This document shows, piece by piece, positions 25,422 through 33,609 of a stretch of DNA of 64,000 bases (position 1 is the first letter of the stretch; every line of letters starts with the position of its first letter). The stretch spans positions 1 through 64,000 of the forward strand of contig NZ_FQZK01000013.1 of assembly GCF_900141985.1 (NCBI RefSeq), in the 5' to 3' direction. The notes below the pieces were generated by a model that did not search any database, was not told the origin of the DNA, and saw only the letters and a list, made by a program, of their open reading frames with translations. This DNA is from Nocardiopsis flavescens. Lineage in GTDB: Bacteria > Actinomycetota > Actinomycetes > Streptosporangiales > Streptosporangiaceae. Made by a program: the position numbers and the translations under genes.

Positions 25422-26285
25422 GTGAGCACGCTGACCGCACACCCCGCACTCGCCGATGTCGTCGCCGCCCTGGAGGACGTCTACCCGACGTCCTGGGCCG
25501 CCCCCTGGGACCGGGTGGGCCTGGCGGTGGGGGACCCCGCCGACCGGGTCGCCAAGGTCCTGTTCGCCGTCGACCCCGTCGAGGCCGTCGTCGACGAGGC
25601 GGTCACCTGGGGTGCCGACCTGGTCGTCACCCACCACCCCCTCATGCTGCGGGGGGTGCACGGGGTCGCCGCCGACACCCCCAAGGGCCGCATCGTGCAC
25701 CGGCTCATCCGGGCCGGGATCGCCCTGTACACCGCGCACACCAACGCCGACACCGCCGCCCCCGGGGTGTCCGACGCGCTGGCCCGCGCCGTGGGGCTCA
25801 CCGGCCCGCTGCGCCCCCTGGAGCCCGACGCCGCCGACCCCGACGGCCGCCGCGGCATCGGCCGGGTGGGCGCCCTGGACGCCCCGATGACGCTGCGCGA
25901 CTTCGCCGCGCGGGTGGCCGCGGGCCTGCCCGCGACCGCCCCCGGGATCCGGGCCGCCGGGGACCTGGACCGCATCGTCACCGACGTCGCGGTGTCGGGC
26001 GGGGCCGGCGACTCCCTGCTCGACGCCGCCCGCGCGGCCGGAGTGGACGCCTTCGTCACCTCCGACCTGCGCCACCACCCCGCCTCGGAGTTCACCGAGC
26101 AGCCCGGCGCGCCCGCGCTCGTCGACGTGCCCCACTTCGCGGGCGAGTGGCCGTGGCTGGCCGACGGGGCCGCCGCCCTGTCCGACTCCCTCGTGCGGCG
26201 GCTGGGCCCGGATGCGGCTAACGTGGAGACCCGCGTGTCCACCACGGTGACGGACGCCTGGTCGCAGGCGTTCCCGTCGGCCTGA
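25422..26285 (+). CDS. Nif3-like dinuclear metal-centre protein (YbgI/YqfO family)
   Basis: A 287-residue Nif3/NGG1p-interacting-factor family protein. Metal-binding signatures are the THHPLMLRG block near 62-70, the YTAHTNADTA block near 104-113 and the late HFAGEWP region. Members form hexamers with a two-metal site; some act as GTP cyclohydrolase-like or DNA-associated enzymes, but the role is unsettled. I choose GTG 25422 because a -10 box ends 7 bases upstream, implying a leaderless message; GTG 25416 is two codons earlier. In actinobacteria this gene is commonly followed by the zinc-ribbon and phosphatase genes seen here. Confidence 0.88.
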   Translation: MSTLTAHPALADVVAALEDVYPTSWAAPWDRVGLAVGDPADRVAKVLFAVDPVEAVVDEAVTWGADLVVTHHPLMLRGVHGVAADTPKGRIVHRLIRAGIALYTAHTNADTAAPGVSDALARAVGLTGPLRPLEPDAADPDGRRGIGRVGALDAPMTLRDFAARVAAGLPATAPGIRAAGDLDRIVTDVAVSGGAGDSLLDAARAAGVDAFVTSDLRHHPASEFTEQPGAPALVDVPHFAGEWPWLADGAAALSDSLVRRLGPDAANVETRVSTTVTDAWSQAFPSA

Positions 26286-26361
26286 CGCACCCGCCCGCCC
26301 GCCGCCGGGCACCCCGATCGAACTGCTACAGAGCCATCGAACTGCACAGCGTTGTCGAGTC

Positions 26362-26388
26362 GCACGGTGCCGTCGGAGCGCACCGTGC
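26362..26388 (+). other. Hairpin and direct repeats in the spacer before the zinc-ribbon gene
   Basis: A perfect 9-bp stem GCACGGTGC / GCACCGTGC with a 9-base loop. Upstream lie two exact direct copies of ATCGAACTGC (26317-26326 and 26336-26345), 19 bases apart. The hairpin may attenuate or partly terminate the Nif3-family transcript; the repeats may bind a regulator. Both are inference. Confidence 0.4.
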
Positions 26389-26436
26389 GAGTGCGCGGAC
26401 GGCGTACCAGCCTTTCCGACCACCCCAGGAGAACAA

Positions 26437-27183
26437 GTGAAAGCCGAACCCGCCGCGCAGGCCAGACTGCTCGACCTCCAGCGGCTGGACCTGGAGATCC
26501 AGCACCTGGACCACCGGGCAGCGACCCTCCCCGAGGTCGCCGAGGCGACCCGCCTCGCCGAGCTGGCCGACCGCCTCGACGGCGAGCTGATCGCCGCCCA
26601 GACCCGCCTGTCCGACGCCGAGCGCGCCCAGCGCAAGGCGGAGAGCGACGTCGACCAGGTGCGCTCCCGCGCCGCCCGGGACACCGAGCGCCTGGAGTCC
26701 GGCCGCATCACCAACGGCAAGGAGCTGCAGAACCTCCAGTCCGAGATCGCCTCCCTGAGCCGCCGCCAGGGCGAGCTCGAAGAGGTCGTGCTGGAGGCGA
26801 TGGAGCAGGTCGAGGGCCTCAACGCCGAGGTGGCCAGGCTGACGGCCGCCGCCGAGGACTCCCGGGTCGGGTACACCGAGGTGGTCGCCCGCCGCGACAC
26901 CGCCACCGCCGGGATCGGCCTGGACCGGGCGCGCGTCGTCGACAACCGCCGCCGGGTCTGCGAGGACATCCCCGAGGGGCTCCTGTCCCTGTACGACAAG
27001 CTGCGCGTCCAGTACGGCGGCGTGGCCGCCGCCCCCCTGCGCCACGGCCGCTGCGAGGGCTGCAAACTGGTGCTGAGCCCGGCCGAGATCGGGGAGATCC
27101 GCGCCGCCGCCGACGACGAGGTGGTGCGCTGCGAGGAGTGCCGCCGCATCCTGGTCCGGATCCAGGAGCCGGAGGGCCAGTGA
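26437..27183 (+). CDS. Coiled-coil protein with C4-type zinc ribbon
   Basis: A 248-residue protein. Residues 5-175 are a long charged coiled coil (LLDLQRLDLEIQHLDHRA ... LDRARVVDNRRRV). Residues 200-240 form a zinc ribbon with two CxxC pairs, CEGCKLVLS and CEECRRILV. It matches the conserved bacterial zinc-ribbon/CT398-like family, which is structurally related to tethering coiled coils; its function is not established. The GTG has AGGAGAAC upstream. Its stop overlaps the start of the phosphatase gene, so the two are translationally coupled. Confidence 0.9.
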   Translation: MKAEPAAQARLLDLQRLDLEIQHLDHRAATLPEVAEATRLAELADRLDGELIAAQTRLSDAERAQRKAESDVDQVRSRAARDTERLESGRITNGKELQNLQSEIASLSRRQGELEEVVLEAMEQVEGLNAEVARLTAAAEDSRVGYTEVVARRDTATAGIGLDRARVVDNRRRVCEDIPEGLLSLYDKLRVQYGGVAAAPLRHGRCEGCKLVLSPAEIGEIRAAADDEVVRCEECRRILVRIQEPEGQ

Positions 27184-27854
27184 GCACCGGGTGGGGTGCC
27201 CCCGACACCTCGCCGACCCGGCTGCTGCTGCTGCGCCACGGCACGACCCCGCTGTCGGTGGAGCGCCGCTTCGCGGGCCGGGGCGACATCCCGCTCACCG
27301 AGGCGGGGTGCGCCCAGGCCGAGGCCGCCGCCCGGCGGCTGGCGGGGCTGGGGGTGGACGCGATCGTCGCCTCCCCGCTGTTGCGGACCCGGAGCACCGC
27401 CGAGTACGCCGCCGCGGCGCTGGGGCTCTCGGTGGAGACCGACGAGGGGTTCGTGGAGACCGACTTCGGCGACTGGGAGGGGATGACCTTCGCCGAGGCG
27501 CGTGGGCACGACCCCGTGGCGGTCGACCGCTGGGTGTCCGACCCGCTGGCCGCCCCGCCCGGGGGCGAGGACTTCGCCTCGGTGTCGCACCGCGTGGGCC
27601 GGGCCCGCGACGCCCTGGTGGAGCGCCACCGCGGGCGCACCGTCCTGGTCGTCACCCACGTCACCCCCGTCAAGGCCCTGGTCCAGCAGGCCCTGCTGGC
27701 CCCGGTGCAGGCCCTGTACCGGATGCACCTGGACACCGCCAGCCTCACCGAGATCGACGTCTACGCCGACGGCCCGATGGTGATGCGCTCGTTCAACGAC
27801 ACCTCCCACCTGGACCGGACCACCGGTGGTCCGGGCCCGGGCCGCCGGCGGTAG
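27180..27854 (+). CDS. Histidine phosphatase-family (phosphoglycerate mutase-like) protein
   Basis: A 224-residue histidine phosphatase. The catalytic RHG motif is in LLLLRHGTTPLS near residue 20, a second arginine in SPLLRTRSTAEY near 68, the acid in ETDFGDWEG near 95, and the second histidine in VVTHVTPVKAL near 160. In mycobacteria and streptomycetes the gene at this position commonly encodes an RNase HI domain fused ahead of this phosphatase; here the RNase HI part is absent. GTG overlaps the zinc-ribbon stop. Its TAG stop lies inside the -10 box of rnpB. Confidence 0.9.
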   Translation: MSTGWGAPDTSPTRLLLLRHGTTPLSVERRFAGRGDIPLTEAGCAQAEAAARRLAGLGVDAIVASPLLRTRSTAEYAAAALGLSVETDEGFVETDFGDWEGMTFAEARGHDPVAVDRWVSDPLAAPPGGEDFASVSHRVGRARDALVERHRGRTVLVVTHVTPVKALVQQALLAPVQALYRMHLDTASLTEIDVYADGPMVMRSFNDTSHLDRTTGGPGPGRRR

Positions 27855-27857
27855 ACT
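27852..27857 (+). promoter_or_regulatory. -10 box of rnpB
   Basis: TAGACT, 7 to 10 bases before the expected 5' end of the RNase P RNA. The TAG is also the stop codon of the phosphatase gene. I see no convincing -35, which would fall within that gene. Confidence 0.55.
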
Positions 27858-27863
27858 CTTGCG

Positions 27864-28260
27864 TCGAGGGGAGTCGGCCAGGCGGTCGCGGACCGCGCCG
27901 GGTGCGCGGATCCGAGGAAAGTCCGGACTCCACAGGGCAGGGTGGTCGGTAACACCGACCCGGGGCGACCCGCGGGACAGTGCCACAGAGAACAGACCGC
28001 CACCGTTCGCGGTGGTAAGGGTGAAACGGTGGTGTAAGAGACCACCAGCGGCCGGAGCGATCCGGCCGGCTCGGTAAACCCCACCCGGAGCAAGGTCGAA
28101 AAGGGGATCTCCGGATCCCCGCGCGGATGATCGAGGGCTGCCCGCCCGAGTCCGCGGGTGGACCGCACCGAGGTCGTCGGCAACGGCGATCCCAGATGGA
28201 TGACCGCCCGGTCCGTCAGCGGACCGACAGAATCCGGCTTACCGGCCGACTCCCCTCCTT
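27864..28260 (+). ncRNA. rnpB: RNase P RNA, bacterial class A
   Basis: About 397 nt. The P4/CR-I core GAGGAAAGTCCGGACTCC is at 27914-27931. Other conserved parts are the GGGTGAAACGGTGGTGTAAGAGACCACC region near 28020 and the 3' CAGAATCCGGCTTACCGGCC near 28227-28246. The 5' GGGGAGTCGGCC pairs with the 3' GGCCGACTCCCC to form P1/P2-type closure, which sets the ends. It is the catalytic RNA of RNase P, which trims tRNA 5' leaders. Ends are approximate by a few bases. Confidence 0.97.
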
Positions 28261-28585
28261 CCAGCCCTCTGACCTGCGCCGCGAGGCGGGGGAGCCGACC
28301 GTATTTGCTCTCCGTTTGCTCTTGGTTCTCAGCCCGGCAGCCGCGGGAGCAGGACGCTCGCCCCGCACCCGGATTCCGCGGGGCCGAGGGCGGGCCTCGG
28401 CCCCGCGGAGCGGGCCCGGACGGCCGTGCGGGGGGGCAGGTGTGTACATCCCCGCGGTGATGGTCCGGGGGCGGGAGCACCGATAGATTGGGCGCAGCGC
28501 TCCGGCCCCGCGTCCGCGGGAACGGAAGACCCGCGACCGCCGGGCAGGCGGACGCGGGCAACGGTGTCCACGGAATGGGTGACTC
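28261..28585. other. Intergenic region after rnpB with hairpin
   Basis: No gene seen. A duplicated TTTGCTCT (near 28305 and 28314) lies early. A perfect 14-bp stem, CCGCGGGGCCGAGG / CCTCGGCCCCGCGG with a 5-base loop, occupies 28376-28408 and probably terminates rnpB read-through or the leftward SulP gene. Confidence 0.5.
28376..28408. terminator. Hairpin terminator downstream of rnpB
   Basis: Perfect 14-bp G/C stem with loop GCGGG, about 116 bases after rnpB and about 275 bases beyond the end of the leftward SulP gene. Confidence 0.55.
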
Positions 28586-28732
28586 TTGTTCGACTCGACC
28601 CTCTTCTGGGTGGTCCTCTTCGGCCTGCCGGTCCTGGCCATCGGGGCGATCGTGATGCTCGCCACCTACCAGGCGTCAGGGGTTCAGGAGGACGGGCGGG
28701 ACGACGCGCCCGACGATTCGTCCAGCGGCTGA
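28586..28732 (+). CDS. Possible 48-residue single-pass membrane protein
   Basis: An in-frame TTG opens a 48-residue frame: a hydrophobic helix (LFWVVLFGLPVLAIGAIVMLATY) followed by an acidic tail rich in Asp and Ser. An in-frame TGA lies two codons upstream, so no longer start exists; a GTG at 28610 would remove part of the helix. The ribosome site is weak (GGAATGGG). Its last 49 bases overlap the end of the convergent SulP gene on the other strand. The composition looks real for a small membrane protein, but nothing identifies it. Confidence 0.35.
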   Translation: MFDSTLFWVVLFGLPVLAIGAIVMLATYQASGVQEDGRDDAPDDSSSG

Positions 28733-31041
28733 CCGCCGTCGGCCGCCGGTCGGGGCGCGGGCACCGGGTCGGCCACGTCCCGGGCGCCGAGGACCGGGGT
28801 GAATTCCCCGGTCCCCACGTCCAGCAGGTGCACCCGGGCGGTCTCCAGGTCGTAGTACATCCCCGTCAGCTCCAGCTCCCCCGACTCCACGCGCTCGCGC
28901 ACCAGCGGGTGCAGGGTCAGGTGGGCGATCTGCTGGCGGACGTTGGCCTGGGCCAGGCGGCGCAGCGCCTCCGCGGTGGGCAGCCCCGCCAGTTCCCCGG
29001 CGGCCTCGCCCGCGCGGCGCAGGCTGGGCGAACCGTGGGCGAGCCAGCGCCGCACGTGCGAGGTCTCCGCCGAGTCGGGGTCCAGGTGGGCCCCCTCCAG
29101 TAGGGCCTTCATGGCCCCGCAGTGGGAGTGCCCGCACACCACGATCGAGGGCACGCGCAGGACCGCCACCGCGTACTCCACGGCGGCGCCCACCGAGTCG
29201 TCGTCCGGGGCGTCGGGGGGCGGCACCAGGTTGCCCACGTTGCGCACCGTGAACAGGTCCCCGGGCCCGCTCGCGGTGATGAGGTTGGGCACCACCCGGG
29301 AGTCGGCGCAGGTGATGAACAGGGCGGTCGGGTTCTGCCCGTGCGAGAGGCGGCTCATCACCGACCGCATCCGGTCGGCGGTGCTGGCGTGGTACTCGCG
29401 GGCCCCGGCGGCGAGCAGGCCCAGGGGGTCCACCTCCTCCTCGGCGCCGCCGCGCATGCCCCAGGGCGCCCACCAGCGGGCCAGTCCGCGCGGGGCCGTC
29501 TTGGCGGCCGGGGCCGACCGGCGGCTGCTGCGCTCGTACCAGCGCTCGTGCACCTCGTCGATGTCGACGGAGCCGCCGGTGCGCTCGTGGTCCACGCGCC
29601 AGGCGTGGATGGCCTCGAACGCGGCGTGGTCCATGAAGTCCACGTGCAGGTCCAGGTCGACCGGGGCGCCGGACGGCACGGTGCGCAGCACGTGTGCGAG
29701 CCGGGGCACGCCCAGGAACGTCAGGGACCCGTGCACGGTGATGTGGACGCGACCGCCCCGCTCCTCGGTGGTGACGGTGAGCCGGGTGAGCCTGCGCAGG
29801 GACACCACCATGGCCAGCCCGAACCCGAGGAAGACCCCTTCCAGCAGACCCAGGAGCACCACGCCGAACAGGGTGACCAGGTACACCCCGGCCTCGTGGT
29901 GGCGGCGCAGGTCGCGCAGGTGGGCCAGGGACACCATCTGCACGCCGATGAACACCAGCAGCGCCGCCAGCGCCGCCATCGGGATCAGCTCGACCACGTG
30001 CGCGAACAGGGCGACGAAGAGCAGGATCCACACCCCGTGCAGGATGGTGGACAGCGGGCTCTGCGCGCCTGCGCGCACGTTGGCGGTGCTGCGGACGATG
30101 ACGCCCGCGATGGGCAGGCCGCCCAGGGCGCCGCTGACGGCGTTGGAGGCGCCCTGCCCGCACAGCTCGCGGTCGAGCATCACGCGGCGGCCGCTGTGCA
30201 GCCGGTCCACGGCGATGGCGGCGAGCAGGGACTCCACGCTGGCGACCATGGCGACGGTGGCCACGCCCAGGAACACGCCGTGCCACTGCCCGTCCTGGGG
30301 CAGGGCGGGCCCGTTCCAGGCGTCGGCCAGGGAGCCGGGCAGGGACACGGTCTCGACCTGCCAGCGGCCCAGGGTGGCGATGACGGTGGCCGTGCCGACC
30401 GCGACCAGGGCGGCGGGGATGAACGCGGGGCGGAAGCGGCCCAGGGCGGGCAGCCTCCCCCAGCAGAACATGATCGCGATGGTGATGACGCCGACCGCGA
30501 CCGCCGGGGTGTGGTTCTGGGCGATCTGGGCGGGCAGGTCGGTGAGGTTGGCCAGGGCCGAGCTCTGCGGCGCGCCGCCGAGCACGACGTGCAGCTGGGC
30601 GAGGGCGATGGTGACGCCGACACCGGCGAGCATGCCGTGGACGACGGCCGGCGAGACCGCCAGCGCGGCGCGGGCGATGCGGAACGCGCCCAGGGCGAGC
30701 TGGACGAGTCCGGCCAGCAGGGTGATCAGGCAGGTGACGCGCCATCCGTAGGTGGCGATGAGGTCGGCGACGATGATCGTCAGCCCGGCGGCGGGCCCGC
30801 TGACCTGGACGGCGGAGCCGCCCACGAGTCCGGCCACGATGCCCCCGACGACGGCGGCGATGATGCCGGCGATGAGCGGTGCGCCGGAGGCGACCGCGAT
30901 GCCCAGGGACAGCGGGACGGCGACGAGGAAGACCACGAGCGAGGCGCCGACGTCGGCGGAGACGCCCCGGCGGCCGGTGCGGAGGGAGGGCTCCGGGGAG
31001 GGGGGAGGTTCGGGCGGTGTTCCCTGGGCGTCGTTGCGCAT
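28684..31041 (-). CDS. SulP-family anion transporter fused to a beta-carbonic anhydrase
   Basis: A 785-residue fusion. Residues 25-420 form the polytopic SulP/SLC26 transport domain (about 12 hydrophobic segments, with GAPLIAGIIAAVVGG and the VSGPAAGL motif). Residues 425-505 are a STAS domain. Residues 545-745 form a beta-carbonic anhydrase with zinc ligands Cys578 (in CADSR), His638 and Cys641 (in GHSHCG). The enzyme should interconvert CO2 and bicarbonate on the inner face while the carrier moves bicarbonate or sulfate. Such fusions are known in actinobacteria. CAGGAG precedes the ATG at 31041; an upstream extension to 31248 lacks support and crosses a palindrome. Confidence 0.93.
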   Translation of the reverse strand: MRNDAQGTPPEPPPSPEPSLRTGRRGVSADVGASLVVFLVAVPLSLGIAVASGAPLIAGIIAAVVGGIVAGLVGGSAVQVSGPAAGLTIIVADLIATYGWRVTCLITLLAGLVQLALGAFRIARAALAVSPAVVHGMLAGVGVTIALAQLHVVLGGAPQSSALANLTDLPAQIAQNHTPAVAVGVITIAIMFCWGRLPALGRFRPAFIPAALVAVGTATVIATLGRWQVETVSLPGSLADAWNGPALPQDGQWHGVFLGVATVAMVASVESLLAAIAVDRLHSGRRVMLDRELCGQGASNAVSGALGGLPIAGVIVRSTANVRAGAQSPLSTILHGVWILLFVALFAHVVELIPMAALAALLVFIGVQMVSLAHLRDLRRHHEAGVYLVTLFGVVLLGLLEGVFLGFGLAMVVSLRRLTRLTVTTEERGGRVHITVHGSLTFLGVPRLAHVLRTVPSGAPVDLDLHVDFMDHAAFEAIHAWRVDHERTGGSVDIDEVHERWYERSSRRSAPAAKTAPRGLARWWAPWGMRGGAEEEVDPLGLLAAGAREYHASTADRMRSVMSRLSHGQNPTALFITCADSRVVPNLITASGPGDLFTVRNVGNLVPPPDAPDDDSVGAAVEYAVAVLRVPSIVVCGHSHCGAMKALLEGAHLDPDSAETSHVRRWLAHGSPSLRRAGEAAGELAGLPTAEALRRLAQANVRQQIAHLTLHPLVRERVESGELELTGMYYDLETARVHLLDVGTGEFTPVLGARDVADPVPAPRPAADGGQPLDESSGASSRPSS

Positions 31042-31268
31042 GGTGACTCCTGTTCTGTTCGGGCAGGCGATGCGTAGGCGCGCGGGGACTGCGGGTGTCC
31101 GGACCGGGGGGCGGGCATGACGGAGCGCCTTCGAGATGTCTCGAAGGGTGTCGTGCCAGTCACCAACTGTAGTCAATGAACGGGGCTCTGTGTTACGGAC
31201 TGTTGTGGTTTCGGTAACCATTTTCCCGTGTTCACAGGGCGCGGGCACGAATCCGGACAGAACAAAAA
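31042..31268. other. Control region upstream of the SulP-carbonic anhydrase gene
   Basis: No gene seen. It holds a perfect 20-bp palindrome at 31128-31147 and a TTGACT read on the minus strand (31177-31172) that could be a -35. No convincing -10 follows at the usual distance. The 31160-31230 part is relatively A/T-rich, fitting a promoter region. Confidence 0.45.
31128..31147. promoter_or_regulatory. Perfect palindrome, candidate operator
   Basis: CCTTCGAGA-TG-TCTCGAAGG, 9-bp perfect arms, 87 bases before the SulP start codon. Its symmetry suits a dimeric repressor; no regulator gene is adjacent. Confidence 0.55.
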
Positions 31269-31300
31269 CCGAGGTGGCGGGCAGGTACCCGCCACCTCGG
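31269..31300 (-). terminator. Intrinsic terminator of the 628-aa protein gene
   Basis: Perfect 13-bp stem CCGAGGTGGCGGG / CCCGCCACCTCGG with loop CAGGTA. Read leftward it is followed by TTTTTGTT, so it is a classical rho-independent terminator for the gene ending at 31375. Confidence 0.85.
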
Positions 31301-31374
31301 CGTTGTGAACTCCTGGCCGCGCCCCGGCCCGGCCTCAGCGGAGGCCGGGGACTCCGGTCACGCGGTGTGCCCGG

Positions 31375-33261
31375 TCACCGGAACCGGTCGTCCCCGTATC
31401 CGTCGTCGTATCCGCGGCGCTCCTGCTCCCGCGGGTCGTAGGACGCCTCGCGGTAGGGGTCGGGCGCCCCGCCGCGGTGCCACTCCTCCAGCGGGCGGTA
31501 GCCGTCGTCCTCGGGCTCGGCGGCCGGGCGCGGCGGGTAGCCGCCGGGCCCGGTGTCGTAGCCGTTCCCGGGCCTGCCGTAGGCGGGGTTCTGCCCGGTG
31601 GGGGCGGCGTAGCCCGGCCGGGGGCCGCCGTGCAGCGGATCGGTTCCGGGCATGCCTCCCGGACCGGCCGGTCCGCCGGGGGCGAGCGGTCCCGGGGAGC
31701 CGCCGTACCCGCCGCCGTAGCCGGGGCCGGGCCCGCCCGGCAGGTCCGGCCGACCGGGCGGCGGTGCGTCGAACGGGTCGGGCCTGCCCGTCGGGGCCGG
31801 GCCTCCGTACCCGGGCACCGTCGGCGCCACCGCCGGGTCGCCCCCGCCCCACAGCGGCTCGTTGCCCGACGGGCGTGCGTGGGTGCCGCTGTCGTAGGGC
31901 GAGGGGCTCGTCTCGTAGGGGGAGGGCCCGGTGTCGTAGGGGTTGGTGGTGCCGGGGGAGGGGTAGGCGGGGCGGCTGTGGGTGCCGGTGTCGTAGTCGG
32001 GCCGGGTGTAGGAGCCGGTGTCGTAGGAGGAGCGGGTGTGCTCGCCGGAGTCGTACTCCGGGCGCCGGGGCGCGCCGTGGTCCGGGCGTGCGTGGGTGCC
32101 GCTGTCGTAGGACGGGATCCCGCCGTCGTAGGGGCGGTCGGACCGCCCGTGCGCGCCCGTCCCCGAGTCGGGCCGGGAGGGCGCGGGGTAGCCGCCGCCC
32201 AGCGGGTCGGCCGGTCCGGTACCCGCGCCGTAACCGCCCGCCGGCCGCTGGTGGGAGCCGGTGTCCATGCTCGACCAGATCGGCGAGCCGACGTCGGAGC
32301 CCCCGGGGGAGCCGCGGAACCCGCCGCCCAGGGGGTCCGGGTCGGGGGTGCGCGCGTGCGCGCCGGTGCCGCCGTCGTAGCCGGCGGCGGGGGTGTAGGG
32401 CGTGCCGCCCGGGGCGGACCCGCCCGCCGGCGGCGTGCCTAGTGGGTCCCGCGCGGGGCCGGGGGAGCCCAGGGGGTCGCCCAGCGGGTCCGTGCCGCGG
32501 GGTGCGGTCAGCCGGTCGGCCAGGGAGGGGGCGTCCGGGGCCTGGGGGGTGCGCACGTTCCAGGAGCTGGAGCTGAGCGGGTCGTCCCCCTGGGCCGCGG
32601 GTGCGGCGGCGGGGGCGGCCGGAGCCGGGGGCGCCGCGGGAGCCGCCGGGGCGGCGGGCTCGCGGGTGGGCGGCAGTTCGGCCCGCTCGGGGCGCGGGGG
32701 CAGGGCCCGGCCGTCATTGCCGCCCAGGCTGGCCAGCATCGCCAGATCGGCGGACGGGTCTCCGGAAGCGGTCGCGCGCGGAAGGACGGTGGTCGCCCCG
32801 GCCGGACCGGACGGCTCGTCGTCGTACTCCTCGTACTCGTCGTCCTCGTACTCGTACTGCGTGACGGCGGGGGCCCGGTCGTCGTCGCGGTCGTCCCGGT
32901 CGCCGCGCCCGCGCCCGCCGCCCGGCCGCTCGTCGTCGTCCTCGCCCAGGCTCGACCAGAAGCCGCCGTCCGCGTCGTCGTCCCAGTCGTCCTCGCGCTT
33001 GGTGCGCCGGGGCTTGGGCCGCCGCTCCCCCCGCCCGGCCGGGCGCCGTCCGCGTCCGCGCCCCCGCGGGGCGCCCCCGCGGTCGTCGTCGCCGTCCCCG
33101 GGGTCCCCGCCCGGTCCGTCGTCGTCGGCCTCGTCGTACTCGTAGTCGTCCTCGTAGCCGTCGTCGCGAGACCCCAGGTTGAGCGCGCGCATACCCAGCA
33201 ACAGGAGCAGCAGCACGGCCAGCACGACGACGATGGCGATGATGATGACGGTGAGGGTCAT
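31375..33261 (-). CDS. Membrane-anchored acidic, low-complexity protein
   Basis: A 628-residue protein. An N-terminal hydrophobic helix (TLTVIIIAIVVVLAVLLLLLLG, residues 2-23) anchors it. Residues 28-170 are extremely acidic with basic patches (DDGYEDDYEYDEADDD; RGRGRGRRPAGRGERRPKPRR). The rest is Pro/Gly/Tyr-rich and disordered, with repeated Y-D-S/T-G-T/S-H/Y-A/S-R-P-D units around 395-490. A final acidic/basic tail ends in DDRFR. Architecture suggests a cytoplasmic scaffold attached to the membrane, perhaps in the cell envelope or division machinery; that is a guess. The ATG at 33261 is chosen because the hydrophobic helix starts there. Confidence 0.75.
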   Translation of the reverse strand: MTLTVIIIAIVVVLAVLLLLLLGMRALNLGSRDDGYEDDYEYDEADDDGPGGDPGDGDDDRGGAPRGRGRGRRPAGRGERRPKPRRTKREDDWDDDADGGFWSSLGEDDDERPGGGRGRGDRDDRDDDRAPAVTQYEYEDDEYEEYDDEPSGPAGATTVLPRATASGDPSADLAMLASLGGNDGRALPPRPERAELPPTREPAAPAAPAAPPAPAAPAAAPAAQGDDPLSSSSWNVRTPQAPDAPSLADRLTAPRGTDPLGDPLGSPGPARDPLGTPPAGGSAPGGTPYTPAAGYDGGTGAHARTPDPDPLGGGFRGSPGGSDVGSPIWSSMDTGSHQRPAGGYGAGTGPADPLGGGYPAPSRPDSGTGAHGRSDRPYDGGIPSYDSGTHARPDHGAPRRPEYDSGEHTRSSYDTGSYTRPDYDTGTHSRPAYPSPGTTNPYDTGPSPYETSPSPYDSGTHARPSGNEPLWGGGDPAVAPTVPGYGGPAPTGRPDPFDAPPPGRPDLPGGPGPGYGGGYGGSPGPLAPGGPAGPGGMPGTDPLHGGPRPGYAAPTGQNPAYGRPGNGYDTGPGGYPPRPAAEPEDDGYRPLEEWHRGGAPDPYREASYDPREQERRGYDDGYGDDRFR

Positions 33262-33609
33262 GGTGTTCGCACTACCTTGGGGAGGTCGGCCGCGCACCCG
33301 GATTCCTCCGGAGACGGACCCGGACGGGGGCCCGTCGGAGCGGGGCGGCGACCGCCTGGTCCCGTGGAGGGGCGGCCTGCGGAAAGAGAGGGGTGCAGGC
33401 GACTCCGGTGCGGTCTCAGGTCAGCGTGCCGCGCGGCGAGTGGGCGGGTATCGGTCATCTGAAAAGAGGCGGGGGACACTGCCCCACTGTATGCGCTGTC
33501 GCGCCCTGTGTGCAGAGGGCGATGGGAGCTTCCTCCGGGAATCCGGAAAAGGCCGCCCATCCGGGGATACCTGTGGGTAACCCGGGACGGGGGCCTGCTG
33601 TGTCCCCGG
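33262..33609. other. Intergenic region, no gene
   Basis: A 348-base spacer between two leftward genes. I see short imperfect repeats (TCCGGGAATCCGGA near 33534; GGGGATACCTGTGGGTAACCC near 33563) but no strong terminator or promoter pair. Frames crossing it have no family resemblance. Confidence 0.4.

Noticed and set aside
31042..31248. N-terminal extension of the SulP-carbonic anhydrase protein
   Set aside because: The ATG at 31041 has CAGGAG upstream and gives the normal family start; the extension crosses a perfect palindrome.
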